Source: Flectonema sp. DT1601
Taxonomy: Eukaryota > Euglenozoa > Diplonemea > Diplonemida > Diplonemidae
DNA: 64,000 nucleotides
Assembly (NCBI GenBank): GCA_964019425.1
Contig: OZ025783.1
Location: 744,001 to 808,000 of the forward strand
Direction: 5' to 3'
Each line of letters opens with the position of its first letter. Position 1 is the stretch's first letter. Below are positions 1 to 11,745 of this stretch, one piece after another. The translations under genes and the position numbers were made by a program. Below the pieces are notes generated by a model that saw only the letters and a program-made list of their open reading frames with translations, did not search any database and was not told the DNA's origin.

Positions 1-2
1 AA

Positions 3-3000
3 ACAAAACTAGTAAGACACGGTCTGATGGTTGTTGGACCAGCAGGAGTTGGAAAGTCAATGATTTATCTCATGATTTTAAAATCTCTTTGCGACATCGA
101 AGAAAAACTCGGCGGCATGAAACACTCAGAGATGCGTATGAATCCAAAAGCTATCACCGCACCTCAAATGTTTGGAAAGCTTGATGCCGGTACTGGAGAT
201 TGGCACGATGGTATCTTTAGTTCCCTTTGGAGACAGTCATGTGCTAAGACTAAGAAACAAGACGGTAAGAAACCACAATCTGTTTGGTTAGTTTGTGATG
301 GGCCAGTTGATGCTATCTGGATTGAGAACTTAAATACCGTTCTCGATGACAACAAACTTCTCACGTTAGCATCTGGTGACAGACTTAACATGACTGAGAA
401 CATGAAAGTTTGCTTCGAACCAGAAAACTTAAACAACGCCAGTCCAGCTACTGTAAGCCGTGCAGGTATCGTCTACGTATCTGATGCTGAACTCGGTGGA
501 GGTGTTGGAAGAGGAGAATGGAAACCTTGGGATCCAGTAATTAGAGCAAAGCTTTACGCCTGGAGAAAGGAAGAGCGCATCGTTCCAGTTGACTGCCCAA
601 CTATCATGACTAAGGAAATAGCAGACATCTTTATGGGTCTGTATGAGAAATTCGCTGACAGCTGTCTGAAGTTCTACACCAAAGAATGCCTTGTTGTCAT
701 GCACACTGGATTTGCTCATCAATTGATCAACAGTTACTTCTTACTTGCAGCACTACTTGAAGAGACTGATGGTACGCCAAGTAAGTCGGTTGCTGAAAAG
801 TTGTTTTGGTTTTCACTGTCTTGGTCACTCGGTGGTCTTCTGGAGTCCAACGACAGAGAGAAGTTCCATGATGGCTACGTTAGACCGAATTGTAAGTCCG
901 TTCCTGATGAAGACACAATCTTTGAGTACAAAGTTGACGTGAAAGCAGACAAATGGGTTCATTGGAATAACATAACAACTCAATGGAAGTACCCGGGTGA
1001 TCAGAAGATTAGTGAAGACTTCGCAACCTTATTCATCCCAACAGTTGATAGCACCAGATTAAATTATTTAATGCTTCAGAACTTTGTAAACAAAAGACCT
1101 GTTTTACTAATGGGAGGATCAGGAACTGCAAAGACTGTCACAATTGAGAACTTCCTCTTGGGCGTTCCTCAGTGTGAGAGAATCGACACAGAAGTCAGAG
1201 AAATGATGACTCACAAGAAAATTAACTTCTCATTCATGACATCGCCTGGATTGTTCCAAACTGCTCTACAGGACTGCGTAGAAAAACGTCAGGGAAAGTA
1301 CTACGGTCCAAAGAGAAACAAGAAGCTGACGTTATTCATTGACGACACTGCTATGCCTGAAATCAACGAATGGGGTGATCAAATCACCAACGAGATTGTG
1401 CGTCAAGTTATTGAAGAAGGAAGAGTGTACAGTCTTGAGAAACCAGGAGAGTCATTTCATCTGGTTGATATGCAATACGCTGGAGCTATGAGTTTACCAG
1501 GAGGAGGTAAGAATGATATTCCAAACAGACTGAAGAGACATTTCGCAGTCTTCTGTGTCCCTCTACCATCTGATAGTAGTTTACAACAAATCTTTGGTGT
1601 CATTCTCTCAAGTAGATTTCATCAATCAGGTCCTAATGGAAACTACACACAATCGACTATTGATGTCGCTGATCAGATTACCAGAATGTCTATCAGCTTT
1701 TGGAAGAAGATCCAAAACAGAATGCTTCCAACTCCGGCTAAATTCCACTACAACTTTAACTTGAGAGATTTAACGAATATCGTTCAAGGAATCTGTAAAA
1801 CTGAAAGAGCAACAATTCAAGATGAATATAATCTAGTTAACCTCTGGAAGCATGAGTGCTGTAGGGTTTTCAGTGACAAGTTAAATGCTGCTGATGACAA
1901 GGCTTGGTATGATAAGAATGTAAATATGACACTTGGTGAATTCTTAGGAGACGGATTACTCCAACAATGTGAACAACCTACTTATTGGTGTGATTTCTTA
2001 AGAGAAGCTGAGATTGAAGACGATGATCAAGACGCTGTAATGGAAGCTCCAAGAATTTATGAAGCAGTTGAATCGATGACTCAACTTCGTGAGAAACTTG
2101 AAGTTCGAATGTCTCGTTATAACGAAGCCTCAGAAAATAAAACTCGCAAACTAACTCTGGTTCTCTTCGACGCAGCCATCAAACACATTATTCGTATCGT
2201 AAGAGTTCTTTCAACAAAGAGAGGAAATATCCTTCTTGTTGGTGTTGGTGGTTCTGGTAAGCAATCGTTAACGAGATTATCAGCTGCTATTCACGGATAC
2301 AAAACATTTCAAATAACCGTATCTAAGACATATGGAGTTAATCAACTATTTGATGATCTCAGAGAACAATACACTTACGCAGGTACAAAGGGAAGTGTTT
2401 GTTTTGTCTTTACTGACAACGAGATTAAATCGGAAGCTTTCTTGGAATACATTAACGGATTCCTGTCGTCTGGTGAAATCCCAGGACTGTACTCAACTGA
2501 TGAGAAAGACTCTGCTATTAACGACATTAGATTAACTGCTAAAAAGGAAAGTGGTAAAGACTTCCAAGACACAGGAGACTGGCTCTGGCGTTTCTTCGTA
2601 AACCGCGTCCGATCAAATCTTCACTTCTGTCTTTGCATGTCTCCTGTTGGAGAGAAATTTAGAACACGTGCGAGGAAGTTTCCATCTTTAATTTCTGGAT
2701 GTGTAATCAATTGGTTCTTTCCATGGCCTGAAGCAGCTTTACTCGACGTATCAAAACAACGTATGGAAACATTTAGAATGGAAACTGATCAACAAACAAA
2801 ACAACGTCTCATGGAGTTCATGGCTGCTCTTCATAGACTGATGCTTCAAATGAGTGAAGAGTACTTTACGAGATTTAGAAGATCTGTTTTCTCAACTCCA
2901 AAGTCGTACCTGTCGTTTCTGGAGTCGTACTTAGTTGTGTACCAAGAAAAGTTTCAACAAATTAATGTTTTAGCTGAAAATATTGGAGGAGGACTAAAGA

Positions 3001-6000
3001 AGCTTCACCAGGCTGGAGAAGATGTTCGGTTGATGAAGATCAACCTCGCGGAGAAGGAAGTTAACCTTCAACATGCGACTAAGGAAACTGACGCACTTCT
3101 GTTAGAAATCACTGAAGCAACTGGTGTCGCTGAGAAGAAGGAATCTGAAGTCGGTGCAGTAAAAGAAATGCTTTCAAGAGATGCTCAAAAAGTTCAAGCA
3201 GTCAAAGATGACGCAGAACAAGACCTGTTACTCGCACAACCCATGTTGGAAGCAGCTAATAAAGCTTTGGATTCTATTGATCCGAAGGCTCTTCAAAACG
3301 TTAAGAAGTTGTCAAACCCACCCGCCTTAGTCAAACGTATCCTTGACGGTGTCTGCATCCTACTTCATGATCCAATTGAGAATAAACATTGTGAAGCCGT
3401 ACCTGAAAAGGGAGGTAATTGGATTAAAGATTCCTGGGAAGCAGGAAGAAGATTCTTATCTGACATGAAAGCTATCGACAGGCTGGTTGCATTTAAGTCC
3501 CTCGATGAGGGTGGTGTTGGAAGAAAGGATCAAATCAACGAAGAAACATGTGAATTACTTCTACCTTACCTTTACATGGAAGCATGGAGTCCCGAACAGG
3601 CAACAAAGTCTGCAAAGGATGTTGCAGGATTGTGTATGTGGGTACGAGCGATGTACGACTACATTGGAATCGCGAAGTTCGTTCAACCAAAGATGGAAGC
3701 CCTTCGTGAAGCTGAAGCGCAGCTGAGAATTGCTAACAGAAAACTTGATGAGAAGGAAGCAGAATTACAACTTGTTCAGGAGGACCGTTCCAAGTGTCAG
3801 TCAAAGCTTGACTCTGCAAAGGCAAAGAAGCAGGCCCTTGAGGATGATGCACTCGCCACAAAGAAGAGAATGGACGCAGCTAACGGTCTTATTGATGCAC
3901 TTTCTGGAGAACGTGAACGTTGGACACAACAGTCAAACGAATTTAAAGAACGTGTTCGCAGACTAGTTGGTGACGTGGCTTTGAGTTGTGCCTTCATATC
4001 CTACTGTGGACCATTCAATGCAGAATTCAGACACACACTTCTTAATGATCACTACTATAATATGTGTTTAAAGCTTAAGATTCCAGTAACTGAAAATATT
4101 TCTGTTGTAAAGTTCTTAACCACAGAATCACAGATTACTGACTGGCAGATTGAAGGACTTCCAAGTGATGATCACTCTGTTCAGAATGCTATTATGATTA
4201 CTTCAAACTTGAATAATAAGAAGACTGGTAAGTTCCCCTTAATCATCGATCCGCAAGGACAGGGACTTAAGTGGTTGCGATCACGTTATTCAGAAGGAGT
4301 TATTGTAACTCAATTTACTGACAAGAAATTTGGAGACCACCTCGCAAGACAACTTCAAGACGGAAAATGTGTAATTGTTGAAAACTGCACCGAAGAAATC
4401 GATCCACTGATTGATCCTGTTCTTGACAAGGCTATCGTTAGATTGGGTAGAATGCAGAATATTATGATAAATGATAAACCTCATGACTATGATGATGGTT
4501 TCAAGTTAGTGATGACTACAAGATTACCAAATCCATTGTTCACACCTGAACTCTTTGCAAAGACTCTCGTAATAGATATGACTGTAACAATGCATGGTTT
4601 AGAACAACAGTTACTCGGTCAGGTCATCGGAAAAGAAAAACGAGAACTGGAAGAGGAACGTTCTAAACTTATTGAAGAAGTCAACGACAACGAAAAACGA
4701 CTCAAAGAGTTTGAGGACAGATTGCTGGCACAGTTAGCAGCTTCGAAGGGAAATTTAATTGATGACGACGATTTGATTGCAACGTTGGCAGACGCCAAGA
4801 AAGCATCTGCAGAAATTAAAGAGAAGCTGGCAGTTGCCCAAGAGACTCGCAAGCGTATCAACAGCGCCTCTGAGGAATATCGTCCAGTGGCTCTTCGTGG
4901 ATCAGTTCTGTACTTCTTAGTAGTTGATATGACTAATGTGTCAAATATGTATCAAACATCTCTACCGCAGTTTTTAGGATTGTTCCACGACGCTATCAGA
5001 AATTCTGAAAAAGCTCAATTAACAGCCAAGAGAATCACAAATATCATCAACTTGATGACTAAAGTAGTATTTGAATATATGACTAGAGGCTTATTCTCTG
5101 CTCATCGTCTCTTATTCGTCCTGACTATGGCTTGTAAAATTAAGCTTCACTGCAGAGACAACACCAAACTGCCTCACGAAGCATTCCAAACCCTTCTAAA
5201 GGGAGGAGCAGCGTTGAGTATTAATGAAGCCAGAGTAAAGCCATTTCAGTGGCTTCCTGACAAGGCTTGGTTGAATGTGATTGCGTTGTCTGAAGGAGCG
5301 CCAAAGGCGTTTAAGATGTTGCCAGACTACGTTGGAAGGTCAGAAAGAGCTTGGAGAGAGTGGTATGATATTGAAAGTCCTGAGGCTGCTCCAGTTCCTG
5401 AAATTGACGACAAGTTGGAACCATTTGATAGACTCCTCGTAGTCCGGGCTCTCCGTGAAGATCGCGCTATGTTGGCTGCTCTCAACTACGTCGGTTCTAT
5501 CCTCGGAAGGGATTTTGCAGAGCCCCTGCAACTCGATTTTGAACAGGTAATCGAAACAACAAGTGGGCTGACTCCAATAATATTCTTATTATCTCAGGGT
5601 TCTGATCCGTCAGCTCTTATTGAAGCATCTGCAAAGAAACGTAAGAAGCAAATTATTCCTCAGGGAGGTATCTCCATGGGACAGGGTCAAGAACAAGCAG
5701 CTATGGATGCGACGCTGGCATCCTTTGCTGGTTCAGGTGAGTGGGCGCTTCTACAGAACTGTCACTTGGGACTCAAATTCTTAGCAGACTTGGAAGACGT
5801 TCTTGTTAAGGTAGACCCTGAGACTGTTGGGGAGGAAGCTCGAGTTCTAATTACTAGCGAACCACACGCAAAGTTCCCAATTGGTCTCCTACAAATGTCT
5901 ATTAAGCTAACCAACGAACCCCCACCTGGTATTAAGGCTGGTATTAAAAGAAGTTACGGATGGTTTAATCAAGAAATGTTAGACTCCTACAGACGACCTG

Positions 6001-7406
6001 AATGGCGACCGATGTTATTCGCGCAATGTTTTATCCACTCGAATGTTGTAGAGCGTCGTAAGTTTGGTCCTATCGGATTTTGTATACCTTATGAGTTTAA
6101 TCAAGGTGATTGGCAGGCTAGTGTTCAATTTCTTCAAAACCACATGGCAGCTATTGGTGATGATGTTAAAAAAGGAGCACAAGTTAGTTGGATTACAATT
6201 CGTTACATGATTTCAGAAATTCAATACGGAGGTAGAATCACTGACAACAAAGACAGAGTAATGTTCAACACGATATGTGAAGTTTGTATGAACGACAGAA
6301 TCTTAACACCAGATTATCGATTCTATACCTTCCCAGGTGGTAATGTTGGTTATGGAATACCAACATTTGAAGAATACGCAAAACATAAAGAGTACTTAGA
6401 TTCATATCCAGAGGTTGATCCTCCAGAAGTGTTTGGACTTCACAGTAATGCAGATATCATTTACAGAACAAGACAATCACAATTAACACTCGGAACTATC
6501 TTAGAAATCCAACCTCGAGGTGTTTCAGGAGGTTCTGGTAAGTCACCTGATGAAATAGTAATCGAAATGTCAGACGACTTCCTAAAGAGACTTCCGAACG
6601 ATTGGAAAATGGACGTCGTCCGTGACCTCATGAAGAAAATCGACGACAAGAAACCTCTCAACATCTTCTGCAGGCAAGAGATTGAGCGTTTGAACGTCTG
6701 CATCAAACTAATCAGAACTACACTAAAGGATTTAAAATTAGCCATTGCAGGTATAGTAGTGATGTCTGCTCACTTACAAGAAGCGAGAGATCATTTGTAT
6801 GATGCGAAGGTACCTCCAAAGTGGGTGGTGGTCTCATGGCCGTCACCAACAATGGGTCTTTGGTTTGAGGAAGTCTTAACAAGACAAAAACAACTTAATA
6901 GTTGGTGCACAGAAGATAGGCCTCCAAAGTATTGGTTAACTGGATTCTATAACCCACAGGGTTTCCTTACATCTGTACGACAAGAAGTAACGAGAGCTCA
7001 TAAAGGAGAGGGTTGGGCACTTGATGATGTCGTTCTGCGAACTGAAGTTCAAAAGTTTGAAAAACACGAAGTAGACCGTGCACCACCAGAAGGAGTCTAC
7101 GTCTATGGTTTATACCTAGAAGGAGCTGGTTGGGACAAGTTACGTCAACGTCTTAAGGACCCTCTTCCAAAAGAAAGTCCAAAAGAACTCCCTGTATTGT
7201 TTGTAACAGCTGTCCAAGGAGAAGACGGTAAAAAGCAACCAGGACAACGTGGTAATAAACAAGCTGTTAACAAGTTTGATTGCCCCGTCTACAAGTACCC
7301 AAGGAGAAATGATATTAATTGGGTGTTTGATGTTCAGCTTAGCTGTGAAGAGGAAAAACACCACTGGCAGCTTCGTGGAGCTTGCCTTCTTTGCACTATT
7401 GACTAA
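3..7406 (+). CDS. Axonemal dynein heavy chain, outer-arm gamma (DNAH5/8) type, 5' end missing
   Basis: This is the motor half of a dynein heavy chain, the ATPase that drives flagellar beating. The frame is open to the window edge and upstream of the first visible Met reads VRHGL, typical of dynein AAA2, so the gene begins outside the window. Residue numbers count from that Met at base 27. P-loops are visible at AAA2 (GPAGVGKS, 4-11), AAA3 (GGSGTAKT, 363-370) and AAA4 (GVGGSGKQ, 739-746). The stalk coiled coil follows (about 987-1075 and 1222-1312) around the microtubule-binding tip. A second coiled segment near 1530-1610 fits the strut after AAA5. The C-terminus (PVYKYPRR then WQLRGACLLC) is the normal dynein end. 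About 2460 codons are uninterrupted by introns. The AAA3 and AAA4 wording (PGGGKNDIPNRLKR, LCMSPVGEKFR) favours an axonemal outer-arm gamma type; the subtype is less certain than the family. Confidence 0.97.
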   Translation, partial: TKLVRHGLMVVGPAGVGKSMIYLMILKSLCDIEEKLGGMKHSEMRMNPKAITAPQMFGKLDAGTGDWHDGIFSSLWRQSCAKTKKQDGKKPQSVWLVCDGPVDAIWIENLNTVLDDNKLLTLASGDRLNMTENMKVCFEPENLNNASPATVSRAGIVYVSDAELGGGVGRGEWKPWDPVIRAKLYAWRKEERIVPVDCPTIMTKEIADIFMGLYEKFADSCLKFYTKECLVVMHTGFAHQLINSYFLLAALLEETDGTPSKSVAEKLFWFSLSWSLGGLLESNDREKFHDGYVRPNCKSVPDEDTIFEYKVDVKADKWVHWNNITTQWKYPGDQKISEDFATLFIPTVDSTRLNYLMLQNFVNKRPVLLMGGSGTAKTVTIENFLLGVPQCERIDTEVREMMTHKKINFSFMTSPGLFQTALQDCVEKRQGKYYGPKRNKKLTLFIDDTAMPEINEWGDQITNEIVRQVIEEGRVYSLEKPGESFHLVDMQYAGAMSLPGGGKNDIPNRLKRHFAVFCVPLPSDSSLQQIFGVILSSRFHQSGPNGNYTQSTIDVADQITRMSISFWKKIQNRMLPTPAKFHYNFNLRDLTNIVQGICKTERATIQDEYNLVNLWKHECCRVFSDKLNAADDKAWYDKNVNMTLGEFLGDGLLQQCEQPTYWCDFLREAEIEDDDQDAVMEAPRIYEAVESMTQLREKLEVRMSRYNEASENKTRKLTLVLFDAAIKHIIRIVRVLSTKRGNILLVGVGGSGKQSLTRLSAAIHGYKTFQITVSKTYGVNQLFDDLREQYTYAGTKGSVCFVFTDNEIKSEAFLEYINGFLSSGEIPGLYSTDEKDSAINDIRLTAKKESGKDFQDTGDWLWRFFVNRVRSNLHFCLCMSPVGEKFRTRARKFPSLISGCVINWFFPWPEAALLDVSKQRMETFRMETDQQTKQRLMEFMAALHRLMLQMSEEYFTRFRRSVFSTPKSYLSFLESYLVVYQEKFQQINVLAENIGGGLKKLHQAGEDVRLMKINLAEKEVNLQHATKETDALLLEITEATGVAEKKESEVGAVKEMLSRDAQKVQAVKDDAEQDLLLAQPMLEAANKALDSIDPKALQNVKKLSNPPALVKRILDGVCILLHDPIENKHCEAVPEKGGNWIKDSWEAGRRFLSDMKAIDRLVAFKSLDEGGVGRKDQINEETCELLLPYLYMEAWSPEQATKSAKDVAGLCMWVRAMYDYIGIAKFVQPKMEALREAEAQLRIANRKLDEKEAELQLVQEDRSKCQSKLDSAKAKKQALEDDALATKKRMDAANGLIDALSGERERWTQQSNEFKERVRRLVGDVALSCAFISYCGPFNAEFRHTLLNDHYYNMCLKLKIPVTENISVVKFLTTESQITDWQIEGLPSDDHSVQNAIMITSNLNNKKTGKFPLIIDPQGQGLKWLRSRYSEGVIVTQFTDKKFGDHLARQLQDGKCVIVENCTEEIDPLIDPVLDKAIVRLGRMQNIMINDKPHDYDDGFKLVMTTRLPNPLFTPELFAKTLVIDMTVTMHGLEQQLLGQVIGKEKRELEEERSKLIEEVNDNEKRLKEFEDRLLAQLAASKGNLIDDDDLIATLADAKKASAEIKEKLAVAQETRKRINSASEEYRPVALRGSVLYFLVVDMTNVSNMYQTSLPQFLGLFHDAIRNSEKAQLTAKRITNIINLMTKVVFEYMTRGLFSAHRLLFVLTMACKIKLHCRDNTKLPHEAFQTLLKGGAALSINEARVKPFQWLPDKAWLNVIALSEGAPKAFKMLPDYVGRSERAWREWYDIESPEAAPVPEIDDKLEPFDRLLVVRALREDRAMLAALNYVGSILGRDFAEPLQLDFEQVIETTSGLTPIIFLLSQGSDPSALIEASAKKRKKQIIPQGGISMGQGQEQAAMDATLASFAGSGEWALLQNCHLGLKFLADLEDVLVKVDPETVGEEARVLITSEPHAKFPIGLLQMSIKLTNEPPPGIKAGIKRSYGWFNQEMLDSYRRPEWRPMLFAQCFIHSNVVERRKFGPIGFCIPYEFNQGDWQASVQFLQNHMAAIGDDVKKGAQVSWITIRYMISEIQYGGRITDNKDRVMFNTICEVCMNDRILTPDYRFYTFPGGNVGYGIPTFEEYAKHKEYLDSYPEVDPPEVFGLHSNADIIYRTRQSQLTLGTILEIQPRGVSGGSGKSPDEIVIEMSDDFLKRLPNDWKMDVVRDLMKKIDDKKPLNIFCRQEIERLNVCIKLIRTTLKDLKLAIAGIVVMSAHLQEARDHLYDAKVPPKWVVVSWPSPTMGLWFEEVLTRQKQLNSWCTEDRPPKYWLTGFYNPQGFLTSVRQEVTRAHKGEGWALDDVVLRTEVQKFEKHEVDRAPPEGVYVYGLYLEGAGWDKLRQRLKDPLPKESPKELPVLFVTAVQGEDGKKQPGQRGNKQAVNKFDCPVYKYPRRNDINWVFDVQLSCEEEKHHWQLRGACLLCTID

Positions 7407-8361
7407 ACTGTTATTTACACGTTTTCCTTTTTTTCGAGGAATTTTAGTTTACTCCAAAACTCTTCGGATTGAAATTCTTTTTTTTTGCTTCTCTTTTTCT
7501 TTTTTGAAGCTTGTCCTTTATTTCTACCGACTCTACACTTATATTGCTGTTCGTGGTCCCCTCCCTGTCCATTGTAATCCGTCACGGAGTTATGATTTTC
7601 TGTTATTTGGAACTATTGACTCCCTTATTATTTACCCAAATGTTTTTTTTTTTTTTTTTTTTTTTACATTATGTCAGCTAAGGAGTTGTTTTTTGTTTCT
7701 GTCGCAAACAGATGTTCAACTATCTTACATTGAACTCGAAAATGGTATAAACAGCTCTGGAAATTACATTCTAGGGAGATTAACCTTTTTTTTTATTTTT
7801 TTTTATACCCCTCTTTTAAGAATTAAAAATAATAATAATAAAACAGAAGAAGTCCTTTTTCCCATTGATTTTGTTAATAATTGTTGTCTATTTACTTTAC
7901 CCTCCACGTTCACTTACCCTCATCCCATTAAAGAGAGACGCTGCGTTGTGTACGCGTCTCGTACTAGAATAGCAGAAAGAAAATAATTTAATTATAATCA
8001 GCAAAGTAACAGTGCTTACTGCAGAATAAGTACTATTTTTTCTTCTTTTTTTTTGAGATTTTCTTTTCATATTCCTTCGTTTGAAAATTCTAAATGTTCG
8101 GAAATTCTTTTCCGCAACGAAATGTTTTCACCTCCCATTTTTAATTTTCTTTTTTTTTTTTTTTTCTGTAGTAAAGTACACTTTTTTTTTTGTTTGAATA
8201 TCTTTTTAACTTTATTGGGTTTCATATTATTTAGTTGTGACCTGTGTTCCTCATCTCATCTTTTGTCAGTCCACAGACACCACAATGAGCAGAGTTAGAG
8301 TACACCTTTTCAATAAATTATAATCTGATTTGTATCTCAACATAGTTTCTATAACACAACA
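7407..8361. other. Intergenic: dynein 3' UTR and upstream region of the zinc-finger gene
   Basis: No gene is seen. The stretch is T-rich, with a T run of about 25 near 7641-7665 and further T runs near 8151-8166. A candidate splice acceptor (CAACATAG, AG at 8344-8345) lies 16 bases before the next start codon. Open frames here are short, phenylalanine-rich and explained by the T tracts. Confidence 0.6.
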
Positions 8362-8958
8362 ATGGTCGCTTCTACTGAACCGGTCTTGAAGCAGCTCACT
8401 CATTTCTTCTACACGAGGCTTGTAAAGAAGAAGGAAAGAAAAACTGATCCTTGGCAAGAGCCACACAGCGATCTTGTGAGATGTATCGAAGAGTTTAAAA
8501 TGTTAGTTGCTATCCCTCTCGCTGCTGCAGACAAAGGTGTATCGTTGGAAGCAAGTCTTTGGGAAGAAGCTTGCGAGATGTTTAGTGATAAATGGATATC
8601 AATTACTCATTGGATTTGCCCTGTAAGACTTGTTGAGTATATGGGTGAGTTGGATATCTCGTGGGTAGGCGAACTCAATGAGCGACGAAAGACTCCACCG
8701 AGATCGTTCCTTCGTAAGAAGGAAAAGAAAACAAAAAATGAAGTCTCAGTCAGTGGAATCCCTAAATTTGCCTGCGAAGATTGCGTCGTAGTTTGCAATT
8801 CTGAAGCACAAATTCACAGTCACATGAATGGTGTGAAGCACAAGGAATGTTTAAAATTATGTGTACGAGAAGAGACATACACAGACGAAGGACTACGAGA
8901 CCTCCTATCATCACTCGCAGTATGCTATCCCAACAGATGTATTCATACGAATGTGTAA
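8362..8958 (+). CDS. Matrin/U1-type C2H2 zinc-finger protein
   Basis: The predicted protein has 198 residues. Its C-terminal half has one zinc finger with C138, C141, H154 and H160 (C-x2-C-x12-H-x5-H). The finger has the phenylalanine before the first Cys and the NS, Q and NGVKH landmarks of matrin/U1C/JAZ-type fingers. That class usually binds RNA, often double-stranded RNA, or works in splicing factors. The N-terminal 110 residues are helical and recall no family I can name. A basic segment (RKKEKKTKN, about 118-126) could be a nuclear localisation signal. The start is the first ATG after the acceptor AG at 8345. No intron is needed. The finger class is clear; the role in RNA metabolism is inferred from it. 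Confidence 0.8.
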   Translation: MVASTEPVLKQLTHFFYTRLVKKKERKTDPWQEPHSDLVRCIEEFKMLVAIPLAAADKGVSLEASLWEEACEMFSDKWISITHWICPVRLVEYMGELDISWVGELNERRKTPPRSFLRKKEKKTKNEVSVSGIPKFACEDCVVVCNSEAQIHSHMNGVKHKECLKLCVREETYTDEGLRDLLSSLAVCYPNRCIHTNV

Positions 8959-11710
8959 TAGTGTTCCCTTAAATAGGTTCCCAAGGCACTAGCCTCGTAT
9001 ATTATTAAATTACGCTCTGTGCAGGGGCTGTCTATTCTATGTAACTAGTACCACTGTGTATTGTTACCCGTTACTTTTTCCTTTCCTCTCTCTTCACTAA
9101 CCGTAAAGTAATACGGTAGTGCATAAAGTTTATTTATACTGGGCAACAAGTTGCGTGCTTCTACGCGACTAGCTTTTTCGTTATTTTTTGTTGTTTTTTT
9201 TCTCCCCCCCCCTTGAGCTTGATAGCACAGTATCAATTTCCCACCTTTTCTTTCTCCACGGACCAAAGCTATTGAAAGAGAGTCGGCGCGTGTCGGCCAC
9301 AAGAAGTTTGTTCTTTTTGGCTGTGTAGTGACAGTCAAAATATTATTTTATCTCTGTTGTGGAATAGGAGGGTTTTACTTCTTTCTTTTTTTTAAGTAAG
9401 AATATTACGAAAGTATATTGTGTTTGAAGTGGGATTTCATTAATCCCATTTTCGTTACAGACTTACCAGCGGAATAGTATTGCGGTTCTTGAATTGTATG
9501 ACCATTTATGTTGTTGTCAAAACGTGTGGCCCCACCTCCCCGACAATGGCAGTGAAAACAGTTCAAGTAGTCTGATACACTGAGGTCATATTAATTGAAT
9601 TCGAATTTTCTTTTTTATCTCTCCATTTATCAGTTGCAGCATCACATTGCAAAAAGAAAAAAAAAAAAAAAAAAACGAAATTTCTTGACTTGAAAGGTAA
9701 GTAACTAACAAATCTCATATGCTAACAAAGGTTTTGCCGCGTGCTCTCTTGTCGGTAAGGGGGAACTTCGACTGTCAAAACTTGTTTTTTGTTTTACCGC
9801 CTTTTGGAAAAGCAATCAGTTTTTTTTTTTTTTTTTTTCATTTTGTTGTGCTCAGCCTTTTTTTGTTTTGTTTTTTCTTTCGTTCTGTCAAACTTATTTA
9901 AAAAAAATAAAAAATACACTACTCCCCATTTTTTCAACTGATTCTCTCTCTTTCTTTTTCCGATGCAATGCACGGCGTCCAACATGGTTATTGCTGGTGT
10001 CGTTGCAAAATCGAACTGGCTGTTTCACTCGGTCGGACAAATACGTTTATGGGATTCACCACTGCGTTATCTATTCCGTTGTACAAGTTACTGCCGAGGG
10101 TAAATGAGTCGGAAAGAAGGGAAAGACGAAAGATTTCCTTTTTCTTTTAAAAATTTTAATTTTATTCTTATAAAAATGAAAGCAAATAAACCGATTGACG
10201 AATAGAAGGACAGTGTTCCTAACCCAAGCTGGAGTATGCAACTATGTAGCTACAATAGTGAAGCAAGACATGTGAAGGATTATTCATTGCGACAGAACGT
10301 GTACATAGACTTGGTTACTGGCTTTGGCATGTTGTCTTTAAGGACCTGTTTTTCTTTCTTTCCGGAAGTTTGGGAATTATTGACGCACTAGCAAGAGCCA
10401 TAGAAAAAAAAAAGGAAATTCAATAACAGTATCAATTTATCCTCTCCCCCCAAAAAATATAATTTACACTCTGAGGTGGTGTTTTAGTGACATTAAAAAA
10501 AAAAAAAAAAAAAAAAAAAAAGTCAAACTATTTCCCTACTCACAGTTTAATAAGGTACTTTCTTAAAAAAAAATAATTACTGTTTTTGCATTGTCAAAAA
10601 TGGCACTCCCTTTCTCCTACCCGCCAACGTGGTTTTTTTTTTTTTTTTTTTTTTATAACAGACCTAAAAAAGAAATTACTCATTTGGAAAGAATCATGAT
10701 GCATGCAATGTGGGCAACGTGTTGTCCACTGGCCTATCGGTTATTCAAGTGATATTTTCTTTTTTCTGTTTCTTTTTTTATATACGGGACCACATTGGGG
10801 GACCCTACTACTCGATCGCATGACCAAATTGCGATATACTTCTGAATTACCTTTTGTTGCAGCGCGCTATCGATGTTTTAGCAACTTGATCAGCTATCTA
10901 GTCTGTTTAACTTTGCAATAAATCGTAATTCTGCATTACATCAGTATTTCTTTATAATTATTTTTTTAGTTTTTGTTTTGTTGGCCTTTTTTCCCCTTTT
11001 TGTGTGAAGATTAAAAAAAGAATATTTGCAGCACAGCAATCTTTTTTTAAACTCACCAGTCTGGTTTGGGTTTTTGATTTTCTACGGTCTACCTGGATTA
11101 TGTTATGCAAGTAGCAATTCTTACCACGAATTCATAAAGTTGTTTGCCTAACATGTGATGGTAGGCTTTTGAAGGTCGGCGTTCTGTGAGTGACTGCAAT
11201 CGCTCTCTTTTTTTTTTTTTTTTTTTGTAAAAAATTGAAGAGGGGAAATTTTTAGCTGTAGTAGTGTCCCTATCCTTTTTTTTTTCTTTTGTTTTCTTTC
11301 CTCTTTTGCTTTTGTTCCCCTTTTTAATATCTCTAGTTGCCAAAAAAAAAAAAAAAAAACGTATTTGCATTTCTGACTATTCACTTTCAAATTAGCCGCC
11401 TGGAGACCCCGTTCGCCTGAGAGAGAGAAGTTGATTTGATTTGTTTGTGAACAGAAATAAGTATTCACATTGGTTACATCAGATGCGTGTTGTGCAGTTA
11501 TGGTATTGTCTCCCTCCCGAACTTTTTATTTTTTGTTTTAAGATTCTGAGTTGAGATGAAAAACGTATTGCTCTCTCATAATGATAAAACACACTTTTTA
11601 TAACAAAAATCTCGGGAAGTGGATTCAATGGTTATTTTTCACCTTCCCATCTTCATAATATATAATTATGTGATGTATTACAGACTAGAGATGGTTAGCT
11701 TCGTCGCTGA

Positions 11711-11745
<35 letters not shown>

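Noticed and set aside
7249-7986. 245-codon plus-strand frame over the dynein 3' end
   Set aside because: It overlaps the dynein coding end in another frame and then runs through T-rich DNA encoding Phe runs.
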